64,000 nt of DNA from Dictyobacter aurantiacus (lineage in GTDB: Bacteria > Chloroflexota > Ktedonobacteria > Ktedonobacterales > Ktedonobacteraceae), in the NCBI RefSeq assembly GCF_003967515.1, contig NZ_BIFQ01000001.1:62001-126000 (forward strand). The letters run 5' to 3'. A program made the translations under genes and the position numbers. The notes beneath the pieces are model-generated. The model did not search any database, was not told where the DNA came from, and worked only from the letters and a program-made list of their open reading frames with translations. Shown piece by piece: positions 54,967-63,803 of the stretch (the first letter of the stretch is position 1; every line of letters begins with the position of its first letter).

Positions 54967-56712
54967 GTGAAAATTTCGTTACTCATACAATGGTTCAAAA
55001 AGAATAGCGTCATGCTGTTGAATACAGGGTCGCTTATTGGTACCATGTTAGTAACATCGGGTCTGGGCTTTGCCTACTGGTTCGTTGCAGACCGACTCTT
55101 CCCATTAAGCGCGGTGGGTCTGGCATCAGCCGCCACATCGACCATGATGTTGCTCTCAAGTATCTGTTTGCTAGGTCTAAGCACCCTGCTGATTAGCGAA
55201 ATACCACGCAATCGAGGGAAAGAAGGCACGATTATTAGTGCCGCCCTTCTCCTGGTAGGCGGAGTTGGCACCATTGTTGGCATCATCTTTGCCCTGCTGA
55301 CTCCGCTCATTTCCAAGAATATGGCACCCATCGGAGCCAGTTTCACGAACATCATCCTGTTTGCACTCGGCATCGGCCTGACCTCGATGACGATCATCCT
55401 GGACACATGTATGATCGCGGTACTGCGAGGATCATTACAGTTCTGGCGTAATGCGATCTTCGCAGTCCTCAAGCTTGTCCTGCTCTTCTTTGCTTCAATC
55501 TTTATAGCAGAAAAGACTGGCATCAATATTTATGCAACCTGGGCCGCCAGTAATCTACTTTCAATGGTTCCCCTTGTTATCTATGGCGTAATCAAAGCCA
55601 GAAAGACCGGACGCAGCCTTCGCCCACAATGGAGCATGCTACGCCGACTTGGTCGCTCCGCCATCCAGCACTATATTTTAAATCTGGTCTATCAGACACC
55701 GGCCCAAATTTTGCCGGTCATCGCCACAATCATGCTTTCAGCATCAGCTAATGCCTGGTTCTATACGGCATCGATGATCGCCAATTTCCTGTTCGCGGTT
55801 ATCGGCTCGCTCACCACAGTCCTGCATGCCACCAACGCGGCCCAAATACATACATTAACCCAGAAATCACGTATGACCGTCGGGTTAGCAACCGCAGTCA
55901 GCGCATGCGCGGGCTTGATACTATTTCTAGGAGCTCATATCATTCTGAGCTTTTTCGGGCAAAGCTATGCCGACCAGGCATCCTGGAGCCTGCGTATTCT
56001 CGCCCTTGGCGCATTTCCCCTCATCATCAAATATCACTATCTCGCGATACATCGTATCAAGGATGAGGTTTCAAAAGCCATCATTCCCATTAGCGTTGGG
56101 AGTGTTTCAGAATTGATTATGGCTGTAATATTCACACACTTTTTCGGACTCACCGGACTGAGCCTGGGTTGGGTTGCCGGCATGTATCTAGAGGCAGCTA
56201 TCATGAGTCCGGTTGTTGTGCGCACACTGCGTGGAGTCGATACACAGGTCGAGTTTATTAGCTCGACAGGTGAACTGGCAACAGAAGATATCTTCGGTGT
56301 CGGCGACTTGGAAGAAAGACCAACTGAAATCTCGATGAAGATCATGGCCATTGAAGCAACAACCGATATGATCCGTAGCATCGTGATCATGGATGCACCA
56401 ACAATCAAAATACAATCCTCACAACTGTATGGAGACGAGGATATGAATACGCCAACGATCAGACTCAACGAAGGGCAAATACATAAGGGTCTGGCCGAAA
56501 AGAGAGAGCGCGTACAAAAAGGTACAGCGATCCAGCCCAGACAGGTTGTCGAGTTCATGAACGCACCAACCATTAAGATGCAAAGTATTAAGCGACTAGG
56601 TTCGTCTAAGCCTATCAAGAAAACGCATGTGGAACGCTTAGACACGGCCGAATTTCAGAAAATAACAGCAGCCAGGCGTGATCAAGAAGAAAGAGAGCAA
56701 ATGAAGCATTGA
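54967..56712 (+). CDS. Polysaccharide flippase (Wzx/MATE-like) with repeat-bearing cytoplasmic tail
   Basis: A protein of about 581 residues. The first ~430 contain 12 or so transmembrane helices of the oligosaccharide flippase type and should move the lipid-linked repeat unit across the membrane. A cytoplasmic tail of about 150 charged residues follows, which is unusual for Wzx. It holds three PT-x-x-(I/L/M) sites: APTIKI (Thr479), TPTIRL (Thr497) and APTIKM (Thr535). GTG at 54967 follows GGGAG at 9 bases; TTG at 54946 also opens the frame. It is embedded in the co-directional glycan genes. Confidence 0.85.
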   Translation: MKISLLIQWFKKNSVMLLNTGSLIGTMLVTSGLGFAYWFVADRLFPLSAVGLASAATSTMMLLSSICLLGLSTLLISEIPRNRGKEGTIISAALLLVGGVGTIVGIIFALLTPLISKNMAPIGASFTNIILFALGIGLTSMTIILDTCMIAVLRGSLQFWRNAIFAVLKLVLLFFASIFIAEKTGINIYATWAASNLLSMVPLVIYGVIKARKTGRSLRPQWSMLRRLGRSAIQHYILNLVYQTPAQILPVIATIMLSASANAWFYTASMIANFLFAVIGSLTTVLHATNAAQIHTLTQKSRMTVGLATAVSACAGLILFLGAHIILSFFGQSYADQASWSLRILALGAFPLIIKYHYLAIHRIKDEVSKAIIPISVGSVSELIMAVIFTHFFGLTGLSLGWVAGMYLEAAIMSPVVVRTLRGVDTQVEFISSTGELATEDIFGVGDLEERPTEISMKIMAIEATTDMIRSIVIMDAPTIKIQSSQLYGDEDMNTPTIRLNEGQIHKGLAEKRERVQKGTAIQPRQVVEFMNAPTIKMQSIKRLGSSKPIKKTHVERLDTAEFQKITAARRDQEEREQMKH

Positions 56713-56780
56713 TAAAGAATAACTTATGTTCTATAAACATAGCTATTTATCATAGTGAAAAAAGGATAGAGAATAAATAA

Positions 56781-58682
56781 ATGATAAAAGTTAGCTCAAT
56801 GCCAACTGAAAAAACGCACCGTGGGCTACCGGATCTACATCTCATGGATATTATATGTTGCCTCTTACCACTGGCTATTTTTGTACTCTGGTTTGCCTCG
56901 CTGGAAAATGTACATATGGGGCAGATCACAGATTACGGATTGGTCTCGGTTATGCCGCCCATGATGATTGCGGCAATTGCGCTAATGAGTCTCAGTTTCT
57001 GTATCACCTTACAGCGTAGTACATACCGGGCCCCCCTTTTGCTATTGCACGTGGCACTTATCATCTTTATTCTGTATGGTGTCACACCACTGATCGAGCA
57101 AATGCCACGTTTTGACATTGTCTATCGCCACGCAGGCTACACTGAATATCTGCAGCGAACCGGGACGACCAATCCTAACCTGGACGCCTATTTTAGCTGG
57201 CCTATATTTTTCACACTGGCAGCTTTTTTTAATAGTAGCGCAGGCTTCAGCAATATCCTGCCATACGCGGACTGGGCACCAGTTGCATACTGCATCATGT
57301 ACCTGGGTCCACTCTATATGATCTTTTCATCCTTCACAAGGAATAAGCGCATTGTCTGGCTGGCCATCTGGTTCTTCTACCTGGCAAACTGGATCTGGCA
57401 GGATTATTTCTCGCCACAGGGCTTCAACTTTTTCATTTATCTTCTGATCATTGCCATCCTGGTCAAATGGTTTAAAACACCAGTGGATCTCCCCGCGCGT
57501 CCACTCTGGCGACGTTTGCGGCGTATTCCTTTCGCGACAGAGATCTATGACTGGCTCACAGCGCCCGATCCATTACAGACACAGGCCAGCCCGGCATTAC
57601 GCGTTGGTCTGCTGCTTTTTATCCTGGTTATTTTCGCCTTCGATGTAAGCAGCCACCAGCTCACACCTTTCTTTACGATATTAAGTGTCGGAGGGCTGAT
57701 CATCTGTCACCGCACACCGCTCTGGTGGCTACTCATCGCAATGATTGCGATGACAGTTTTCTGGCTCCTTGTAATGGCCCAAACATTCCTGGTTGGACAT
57801 ACAAGTATGGTCTTCTCCGGCCTCCATATCTTCTCGTCCTTCAGCGACAATGTCTCCAACCGCGTAGCAGGCAATCCTGGTCATACACTGGTTGCAAAAC
57901 TACGTATTTATATGTCGGTACTCATCTGGGGTCTGGCATTTTTGGGTGCGCTGGCTCGCCTGCTCAATAAAGAACGCGATGCCTCGCTTGTCATCCTGGC
58001 AATAATGCCTTTTCCATTATTTATCATTCAACCATATGGCGGCGAGATGTTGCTGCGCAGCTACCTCTTCGCGTTGCCTGCGATGGCCTTCTTTGGTGCA
58101 TCACTATTCTATAGCTATAGCGCGCCGATAGCTATGGCGCGGCGTCTGCCATTCCTGCGACGCCTACCACTAGCATTTCTGCAACGACCAGCCTGGCACT
58201 ATCTCTCACTTATATGCGTGAATATGTTGCTGGTAGCCCTCTTTCTTTTCGCACGCTATGGCAATGAGCGCGACGACTATATCACCTACAATGAGTTCAA
58301 TGGCGTCAACTACCTGTATAATAGTGCGCCGCCAGGATCGTTGTTTATGACCGCGTGGCTGGGAGGCCCCTGGCAGTACAAAGACTACGAAAAATATACA
58401 CTCGATAACCTGGGGGCAACCGAGACAACGGATGTTGCCATTTATCCGATCAATGTACCAGTCATTGTCAAATATATGCAACAGGAAAGTACCGGAGGTC
58501 ACGCCTACCTCATCTTCACGCGCAGTGAAATCGCAACCTTTGACGCAACCTCAGGTATGCCGGCCGGGAGCCTGGCCAAATTGGAGCAGGCAGTAACAAA
58601 ATCGGGCGACTTCAATTTGATCTACCGCAATCCAGACGTGCAGATATTCGCCCTGGTCAGTTCAGCACAAGGAGGTCAATAG
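56781..58682 (+). CDS. Large polytopic membrane protein, possible polymerase or GT-C enzyme
   Basis: A 633-residue protein with about 12-14 transmembrane helices and a C-terminal extracytoplasmic domain of about 130 residues (after 500). An early loop has RFDIVYRHAGYTEYLQRTG and NPNLDAYFSWP, with acidic residues in the position of GT-C catalytic loops. I do not recognise a named family. Its place between the flippase and the repeat-tail protein suggests Wzy-like polymerisation or a lipid-sugar-dependent transfer. AAAGGAT precedes the ATG. Stop and next start are 2 bases apart. Confidence 0.75.
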   Translation: MIKVSSMPTEKTHRGLPDLHLMDIICCLLPLAIFVLWFASLENVHMGQITDYGLVSVMPPMMIAAIALMSLSFCITLQRSTYRAPLLLLHVALIIFILYGVTPLIEQMPRFDIVYRHAGYTEYLQRTGTTNPNLDAYFSWPIFFTLAAFFNSSAGFSNILPYADWAPVAYCIMYLGPLYMIFSSFTRNKRIVWLAIWFFYLANWIWQDYFSPQGFNFFIYLLIIAILVKWFKTPVDLPARPLWRRLRRIPFATEIYDWLTAPDPLQTQASPALRVGLLLFILVIFAFDVSSHQLTPFFTILSVGGLIICHRTPLWWLLIAMIAMTVFWLLVMAQTFLVGHTSMVFSGLHIFSSFSDNVSNRVAGNPGHTLVAKLRIYMSVLIWGLAFLGALARLLNKERDASLVILAIMPFPLFIIQPYGGEMLLRSYLFALPAMAFFGASLFYSYSAPIAMARRLPFLRRLPLAFLQRPAWHYLSLICVNMLLVALFLFARYGNERDDYITYNEFNGVNYLYNSAPPGSLFMTAWLGGPWQYKDYEKYTLDNLGATETTDVAIYPINVPVIVKYMQQESTGGHAYLIFTRSEIATFDATSGMPAGSLAKLEQAVTKSGDFNLIYRNPDVQIFALVSSAQGGQ

Positions 58683-58684
58683 AC

Positions 58685-59737
58685 ATGAGATACGCACGAT
58701 GGTTCTGGCCGATCATTATCATCTGCTTTGCACTGGCCGCGCCAATCACGATGCGTGTCCTTCCAAGTAGCCCACTACGGCCACTTGTCATGATGGTGTT
58801 TCTCTTCATCTGCCCTGGTATGGCACTTATACGCTTCCTGCATCTGCGAGAGCGCGCATCAAAACTGGCACTGGCACTGGCAGTAAGTTTCTCGGTTGAT
58901 GGTCTTATCGCTGGCGTCTATCTATATAGCTATCACTGGTCCCCACTGGGGATTATGAGTACCCTGGCACTCATAAGCATCGTCGCGGTAATTGTTGAGG
59001 TCACGAATGCCCACGTGGCACTTTACCAGCACATCAGCGTGCTACGGCGACTTGGAACCCTGCTCACACATCCATTGATCATTGGCACGAGCCCCGTCAG
59101 GCATGTACCACTCGATATCGTCGAGACACCAACGGTTCAGATCCCCAGTATGCAAGTACATGCTCAGGCAAAAGGGAGATCGTACCAGAATGGAGATGCT
59201 CCATGTATTGAAGAGACGCCAACGATGCTTCTCCCAAGCTCACAGGTCACAAATGGAGGGATAGAGGATCGACCTACCGCTCGGGAAGAGATTGGGCACA
59301 CACCAAAGATAGCAGCGGAGGTTGAGGACCTTCCTACCGCTCAGTTAGGGGCTGTAGCAGCCCCGCAATCAAACGCAGAGATCGAAGATCTCCCTACCAC
59401 GCAACTAGGCGCTGTAACAGCCGAAAAAACGCCGCCACAAATAGTAGAGAACACTGCCCAGGTAGACCAGGGAGCCGCCAATAAAAAACGGCCTCCTATG
59501 CAGTTTGTCATACACAAAAAAGCCAGAGAGGAAGAGATCGAGCATAAGCCCGCCAGGCTAGAGGATGAGATGGTACAGAAACCTGCCATAGAGACACCCA
59601 GAAACGAGTCAGGCAAAACAGATGCACCTGGTCATGATATAGCCTCTACCAGCCAACCACTCCAGATGCCTGGTCAACGACCCCGCATTGGCCGGTCACG
59701 CCTACAAAGCGCACCAAAGGAAAGTAATCCTAAATGA
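58685..59737 (+). CDS. Membrane protein with repetitive, disordered cytoplasmic tail
   Basis: A 350-residue protein. Three or four transmembrane helices fill residues 8-110 (IICFALAAPITMRVL, VMMVFLFICPGMALI, GIMSTLALISIVAVIV). The remaining ~230 residues are acidic/basic, low in hydrophobics and probably disordered. They carry ETPTVQI (Thr150), ETPTMLL (Thr180), DLPTAQL (Thr218) and DLPTTQL (Thr238), the last two in a 20-residue tandem repeat. AAGGAGGT stands before the ATG. The membrane part is small and uncharacterised; the tail may recruit a partner to the polysaccharide machinery. Confidence 0.75.
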   Translation: MRYARWFWPIIIICFALAAPITMRVLPSSPLRPLVMMVFLFICPGMALIRFLHLRERASKLALALAVSFSVDGLIAGVYLYSYHWSPLGIMSTLALISIVAVIVEVTNAHVALYQHISVLRRLGTLLTHPLIIGTSPVRHVPLDIVETPTVQIPSMQVHAQAKGRSYQNGDAPCIEETPTMLLPSSQVTNGGIEDRPTAREEIGHTPKIAAEVEDLPTAQLGAVAAPQSNAEIEDLPTTQLGAVTAEKTPPQIVENTAQVDQGAANKKRPPMQFVIHKKAREEEIEHKPARLEDEMVQKPAIETPRNESGKTDAPGHDIASTSQPLQMPGQRPRIGRSRLQSAPKESNPK

Positions 59738-59950
59738 TGAAAACCATGGTAAAGCCTATACAATGATACTTATCTGCCAGTAGAAGATAATGATCGATTA
59801 TTAATCGTTATAGCCGGCTACGCCACGCTACATCCTGCTGGAAGGAGATAAAAAATAAGCGCATCTATCTCCAGGAAACCTACGAATACATATCAATTTA
59901 CTTATAAATGTATATTTCTATATTGTTATGCTGGTCTGAAAGGTTTTTTT

Positions 59951-61090
59951 GTGTACCAAAAGCAGAAGCCATTAAAAGTATTGATGGCAACGCCCCGCTA
60001 CTTCCCAGAGACGGGTGGAACGGAAATGCATGTTTATGAAGTAGGACGGCGCCTTGTCAAAAGTGGAGTTGATGTAACATTATTAACGACCATCCCTCAT
60101 ACACACATAGGGTCAATACCCACAGAAGAAAAAATAGAGGGCATGCGCGTTGTACGCTTGCATGCATGGTCACAGCCGCCAGAATTTTTTATCACACCAG
60201 GTATAAGCTCTTTTATACAACAAGAACATTGGGATCTGATCCACTGCCAGGGATGTCATACATTGTTTCCAGTATTAGTTATGCGTGCGGCCAGAAAAGG
60301 AAAGATACCGTATGTCACCACATTCCACTCAGGAGGTCACTCATCGCACTTGCGCACACGGCTGAGAGACACCCAATGGAAAGTTATTCGTCCACTGCTG
60401 GCAAACGCGGAAAGGCTGGTTGGCGTATCCAGCTTCGAGGCCAACTATTTTCGCAATGTGCTACAACTGCCAGAAAAACAGTTCACCGTCATTCCTAATG
60501 GATTTAGCGTATCAGATCAGCCATCACCAACAGAAAAGAAAGCTATTGAACCTGGCTTAATCGTCTCAGTTGGACGCCTGGAGCGCTACAAGGGCCATCA
60601 TCACCTTATTCAAGCGCTTCCTCGAGTGCGTGAGACCCATCCTGATGCGCACTTATTGATATTAGGAGCAGGCCCTTATGAAACGACCTTGCGCAAACTT
60701 ACACAGCAACTTGGTATGACCGAGCATGTAACGATCCGTGCAATACCCGCGAACAGTCGTCAGGAAATGATGTCGCAGCTCTCACAGGCCGCTCTGGTTA
60801 CTTTGTATAGTGAGTACGAATCGCAAGGCATCGCGATCATGGAGGCCCTTGCACTACAACGTCCAGTGCTCGTAGCGAATACCTCCGCCCTGCAAGAGTT
60901 CGCAGAGAAAAAGCTGGTGCGTTCTGTCGCCCTTAATAGCACGCCAGAAGAGCTAGCAGCCGCGATTGTCAGACAGTTAGATGATCCGCTCATTCCAGAG
61001 CAACTTGACTTGCCCACCTGGGATGATTGCGCGAAAAGCCTCAATATGCTTTATCATACAGCAACCAGACAAACATCGAACTGCTTTTAA
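59951..61090 (+). CDS. Family 4 glycosyltransferase
   Basis: A 379-residue retaining GT4: PRYFPETGGTEMHVYEV start, TFHSGGHSSHLR, VSVGRLERYKGHHHLI and VTLYSEYESQGIAIMEAL with E-x7-E. It uses a nucleotide sugar in the cytoplasm. It starts at GTG 59951, AAAGG 8 bases upstream. A 213-bp gap separates it from the previous gene; that gap holds the dyad CGATTATTAATCG (59795-59807) and may contain its own promoter. It is the last gene of the rightward run, before the very long terminator repeat. Confidence 0.92.
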   Translation: MYQKQKPLKVLMATPRYFPETGGTEMHVYEVGRRLVKSGVDVTLLTTIPHTHIGSIPTEEKIEGMRVVRLHAWSQPPEFFITPGISSFIQQEHWDLIHCQGCHTLFPVLVMRAARKGKIPYVTTFHSGGHSSHLRTRLRDTQWKVIRPLLANAERLVGVSSFEANYFRNVLQLPEKQFTVIPNGFSVSDQPSPTEKKAIEPGLIVSVGRLERYKGHHHLIQALPRVRETHPDAHLLILGAGPYETTLRKLTQQLGMTEHVTIRAIPANSRQEMMSQLSQAALVTLYSEYESQGIAIMEALALQRPVLVANTSALQEFAEKKLVRSVALNSTPEELAAAIVRQLDDPLIPEQLDLPTWDDCAKSLNMLYHTATRQTSNCF

Positions 61091-61098
61091 ATCCCCCT

Positions 61099-61173
61099 TT
61101 TCCAGCGATGCATTTAAAAAGTCTGCCCGTCAGATTGTCTGACGGGCAGACTTTTTAAATGCATCGCTGGAAA
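61099..61173. terminator. Perfect 36-bp inverted repeat, bidirectional terminator
   Basis: Two exactly complementary 36-base arms (61099-61134 and 61138-61173) are separated by only 3 bases. The inner part is GTCTGCCCGTCAGA, the middle ATTTAAAAA and the outer TTTCCAGCGATGC. It lies between the stop of the rightward GT4 gene and the leftward rtcB. U-rich stretches within both arms fit termination, but the arm length far exceeds a usual terminator. Confidence 0.85.
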
Positions 61174-61239
61174 CAAGCGACGAATTACCCTCATAATATG
61201 AAGCACCCGCCGCTTACGTTTCCATGACCGTTATGTCAG

Positions 61240-62694
61240 TTAGCCTTTCACGACGATAATCGGCTTCAGCCGTACAACCAGGCTGGCCAGTCCGGCGTTG
61301 TGCACAACATTGACCACCTGCTGGGCATCCTTGTAGGCCTGGGGAGCCTCTTCAGCTAGCAGGTTCTTGCTGTGAACACGGATGGCAATGCCTTTCTTCT
61401 CCAGCATCTCCAGCAGTTGCTTGCTCCCCACGGCCTTTTTGGCGGCGGTCCGGCTCAAGCGGCGCCCCGCACCATGGCAGCAGGAGCCAAAGCTCTGCTC
61501 CATCGATCCCGGCGCGCCGACCAGCATGAAGGAGTAGCGTCCCATATCACCGGGGATGAGCACCGGCTGGCCGACCGCGCGGTACTTCTCTGGTACCGCC
61601 GGATGTCCCGCAGGAAAAGCACGGGTCGCGCCCTTGCGGTGGACACAGACACGCTTCATCTCACCATTGATCTCATACTCCTCCATCTTGGCGATGTTGT
61701 GACAGACATCGTAGACCATTGGCATGTCTTTGGGACGTGCTTTACGGCCAAAGACGCTGGAGAAGGCCTGGCGCACCCCATGCATGAGCAGTTGACGATT
61801 GGCCCAGGCGAAGTTGGCGCCACAGGCCATCGCTCCCAGATACGCCTGCCCCTCTTCAGACTGCAAGGGCAGGCATGCCAGTTGACGGTCGACCAGGTGA
61901 AATCCATATTGCTGCTGCTTCGATTCCGCCAGCTTGATATAGTCTTCCGCCACTTGATGACCGAATCCGCGTGAGCCGCAATGGATCGTAACGACGACCT
62001 GGCCTTTCTGTGCAAGTCCAAGCGCCTCGGCGGCTTTTTCATCGTAGATGTGATCCACGACCTGCACTTCACAGAAGTGGTTGCCTGATCCCAGGCTGCC
62101 CAACTGTTTCATGCCGCGCAAAACAGCCTGGCGACTCACCGCCTCGGGCCTTGCTCCAGCCAGGCGCCCATTCTCCTCGGTAACCTCAAGGTCAGCGGCG
62201 GTCCCATACCCCTCGTCCACAGCCCATTCCGCCCCACGCACCATCACTTCGCGCATCTCTGTCTCGTTGAGCAGACGCATACCGTCTCCGCCCACTCCAG
62301 ATGGCAGATTACGGTAGAGCTCGTCGGCAAGCCGGTCAATGCTGCCTTTAATCTGGTCGCGCAGCAGGTCAGTGGCAAGCAGGCGCACACCACAGTTGAT
62401 GTCGAAGCCAATACCGCCGGGAGAGACAACGCCCTTCTCTGCATCGGTCGCCGCCACACCTCCCACCGGGAATCCATAGCCCCAGTGAATATCAGGCATT
62501 CCCAGAGAATGACCGACGATCCCAGGTAGCGTCGCCACATTCGCCACCTGTTGCAAGGCATTGTCATTCAGAATCATTTCTATCAGTTCGCTATCCGCAT
62601 AGACGATCCCCGATACGTTCATAGCGTCATTATAGCGCCGGGGGATGCGCCAGCGGTTGTCATCAATGCGTTCCAATGGGATTTTATCGCCCAT
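61240..62694 (-). CDS. rtcB: RNA-splicing ligase RtcB
   Basis: A 484-residue GTP-dependent RNA ligase that joins 2',3'-cyclic-phosphate or 3'-phosphate ends to 5'-OH ends. Metal-site motifs are present: DINCGVR (Asp, Cys), GSGNHFCEV, HCGSRGFGH, and the guanylated histidine region CCHGAGRRLSR; the C-terminus is KPIIVVKG. GAGGAGA precedes the ATG. It lies 89 bp downstream of a second RNA ligase on the same strand, so the two form a repair unit. No archease gene is next to it. Two remnants of another copy are found at 33.1 and 40.4 kb. Confidence 0.97.
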   Translation of the reverse strand: MGDKIPLERIDDNRWRIPRRYNDAMNVSGIVYADSELIEMILNDNALQQVANVATLPGIVGHSLGMPDIHWGYGFPVGGVAATDAEKGVVSPGGIGFDINCGVRLLATDLLRDQIKGSIDRLADELYRNLPSGVGGDGMRLLNETEMREVMVRGAEWAVDEGYGTAADLEVTEENGRLAGARPEAVSRQAVLRGMKQLGSLGSGNHFCEVQVVDHIYDEKAAEALGLAQKGQVVVTIHCGSRGFGHQVAEDYIKLAESKQQQYGFHLVDRQLACLPLQSEEGQAYLGAMACGANFAWANRQLLMHGVRQAFSSVFGRKARPKDMPMVYDVCHNIAKMEEYEINGEMKRVCVHRKGATRAFPAGHPAVPEKYRAVGQPVLIPGDMGRYSFMLVGAPGSMEQSFGSCCHGAGRRLSRTAAKKAVGSKQLLEMLEKKGIAIRVHSKNLLAEEAPQAYKDAQQVVNVVHNAGLASLVVRLKPIIVVKG

Positions 62695-62783
62695 TCGTTC
62701 TCCTCTTCTCTATGTACGGTGGGCAGATACGGCGGCATTGGTGCATTCTCATACATATACGGCCGTATCTGTCCTTGTCTCAG

Positions 62784-63803
62784 TTACTGATCTGTGTAAT
62801 CAGTCTTTTCGCCGAACAGATAGGTGTCGCTGACATATTTCAGAATGACGCGGCCAATCTTGGGATTGTTCCGCTCGACCAGCGGCCGAACCACCAACCC
62901 TTCACGCATGTGAGCGCCATTCTCCATCAGTAAGGTTTTACCTTCGCTATAGCGCTTGACCTCCTGCAGATCAAATGGGATGGTGGCCACGACTGGCACG
63001 GTTTCGATCCCATACTGCTGACAGATGGCCAGAAAATCCGGCCAGTTCTGATACTGGCCATCGATCATGAGATCGAAGGCACGGAAACCCAGGATACCTT
63101 TGTGCCCATAGTGCAAAGACTGTATCTTGCTCCCATAGACTTCCCCGAATAGTATGATCTGCCGATGATATTTTCCCAGTTCCTCCAGTACGTTTCGTAC
63201 CGGCTCCAGGGCTAGTGGCGACCAGTAGATGTTCGAGGAAAAAGCATCATCGGCCGGACGCTTGCGCCTGACGGCTTTTGAGCCCCCCATCAATTCACCC
63301 TCGATCAGACCAACGCGGCTATTAGTGCCGTGAATTTTCTCGGTCAGCACAACGGTCTCACCCTCTTCAAAGATGGCTGGATAGTTGCGCATGTTTTCGA
63401 TATCTGTGTATTCCATGAATAATGGATGATCCTGCTCGGCATCGCCCTGACCCGGCCGGATAGGTGGCTCGAACTTTTTGGCGCCATAGTAGTCGGCTAC
63501 GTTTTCCCCTATCTCCCAGCTTTCATCGTCAGATCGAACAGCCAGGCCGAATGAAGGCTCCCCCCGTAGCCTGGCACAGCGAATGCGCTGCTTTGAGAGA
63601 TATTTCGTTACGCCAAATCTCTCACTGACCTCAAGCGGCAACACAGTATCTACCGGGAAGTAGACGATCTTATCACCCACCTCGTACTGGTCCTTCTTGA
63701 TCACCAGCTGCCAGCCTAAGACCTGAGCCAGTTCTAATGCATCGGCATTACTGTGCGGCGTTATCTTTTCAATCACGGCGACCGGCACAATAAGTGTACT
63801 CAC
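62784..63803 (-). CDS. ATP-dependent RNA ligase, DRB0094 (Rnl5) family
   Basis: A protein of about 339 residues. The N-terminal OB-like module (about 1-110, VKYLSK.. RCARLRGEPSFGL) precedes the nucleotidyltransferase core. The core has the adenylation motif EKIHGTNSR (KxHG), ILFGEVYG (motif IIIa-like), MREGLVVRP (motif IV) and ILKYVSD (motif V). This order matches Deinococcus DRB0094, which seals 3'-OH/5'-phosphate nicks. GTG at 63803 has AAAGG 8 bases upstream; a GTG 9 bases earlier also opens the frame. It is the upstream partner of rtcB. Confidence 0.92.
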   Translation of the reverse strand: MSTLIVPVAVIEKITPHSNADALELAQVLGWQLVIKKDQYEVGDKIVYFPVDTVLPLEVSERFGVTKYLSKQRIRCARLRGEPSFGLAVRSDDESWEIGENVADYYGAKKFEPPIRPGQGDAEQDHPLFMEYTDIENMRNYPAIFEEGETVVLTEKIHGTNSRVGLIEGELMGGSKAVRRKRPADDAFSSNIYWSPLALEPVRNVLEELGKYHRQIILFGEVYGSKIQSLHYGHKGILGFRAFDLMIDGQYQNWPDFLAICQQYGIETVPVVATIPFDLQEVKRYSEGKTLLMENGAHMREGLVVRPLVERNNPKIGRVILKYVSDTYLFGEKTDYTDQ

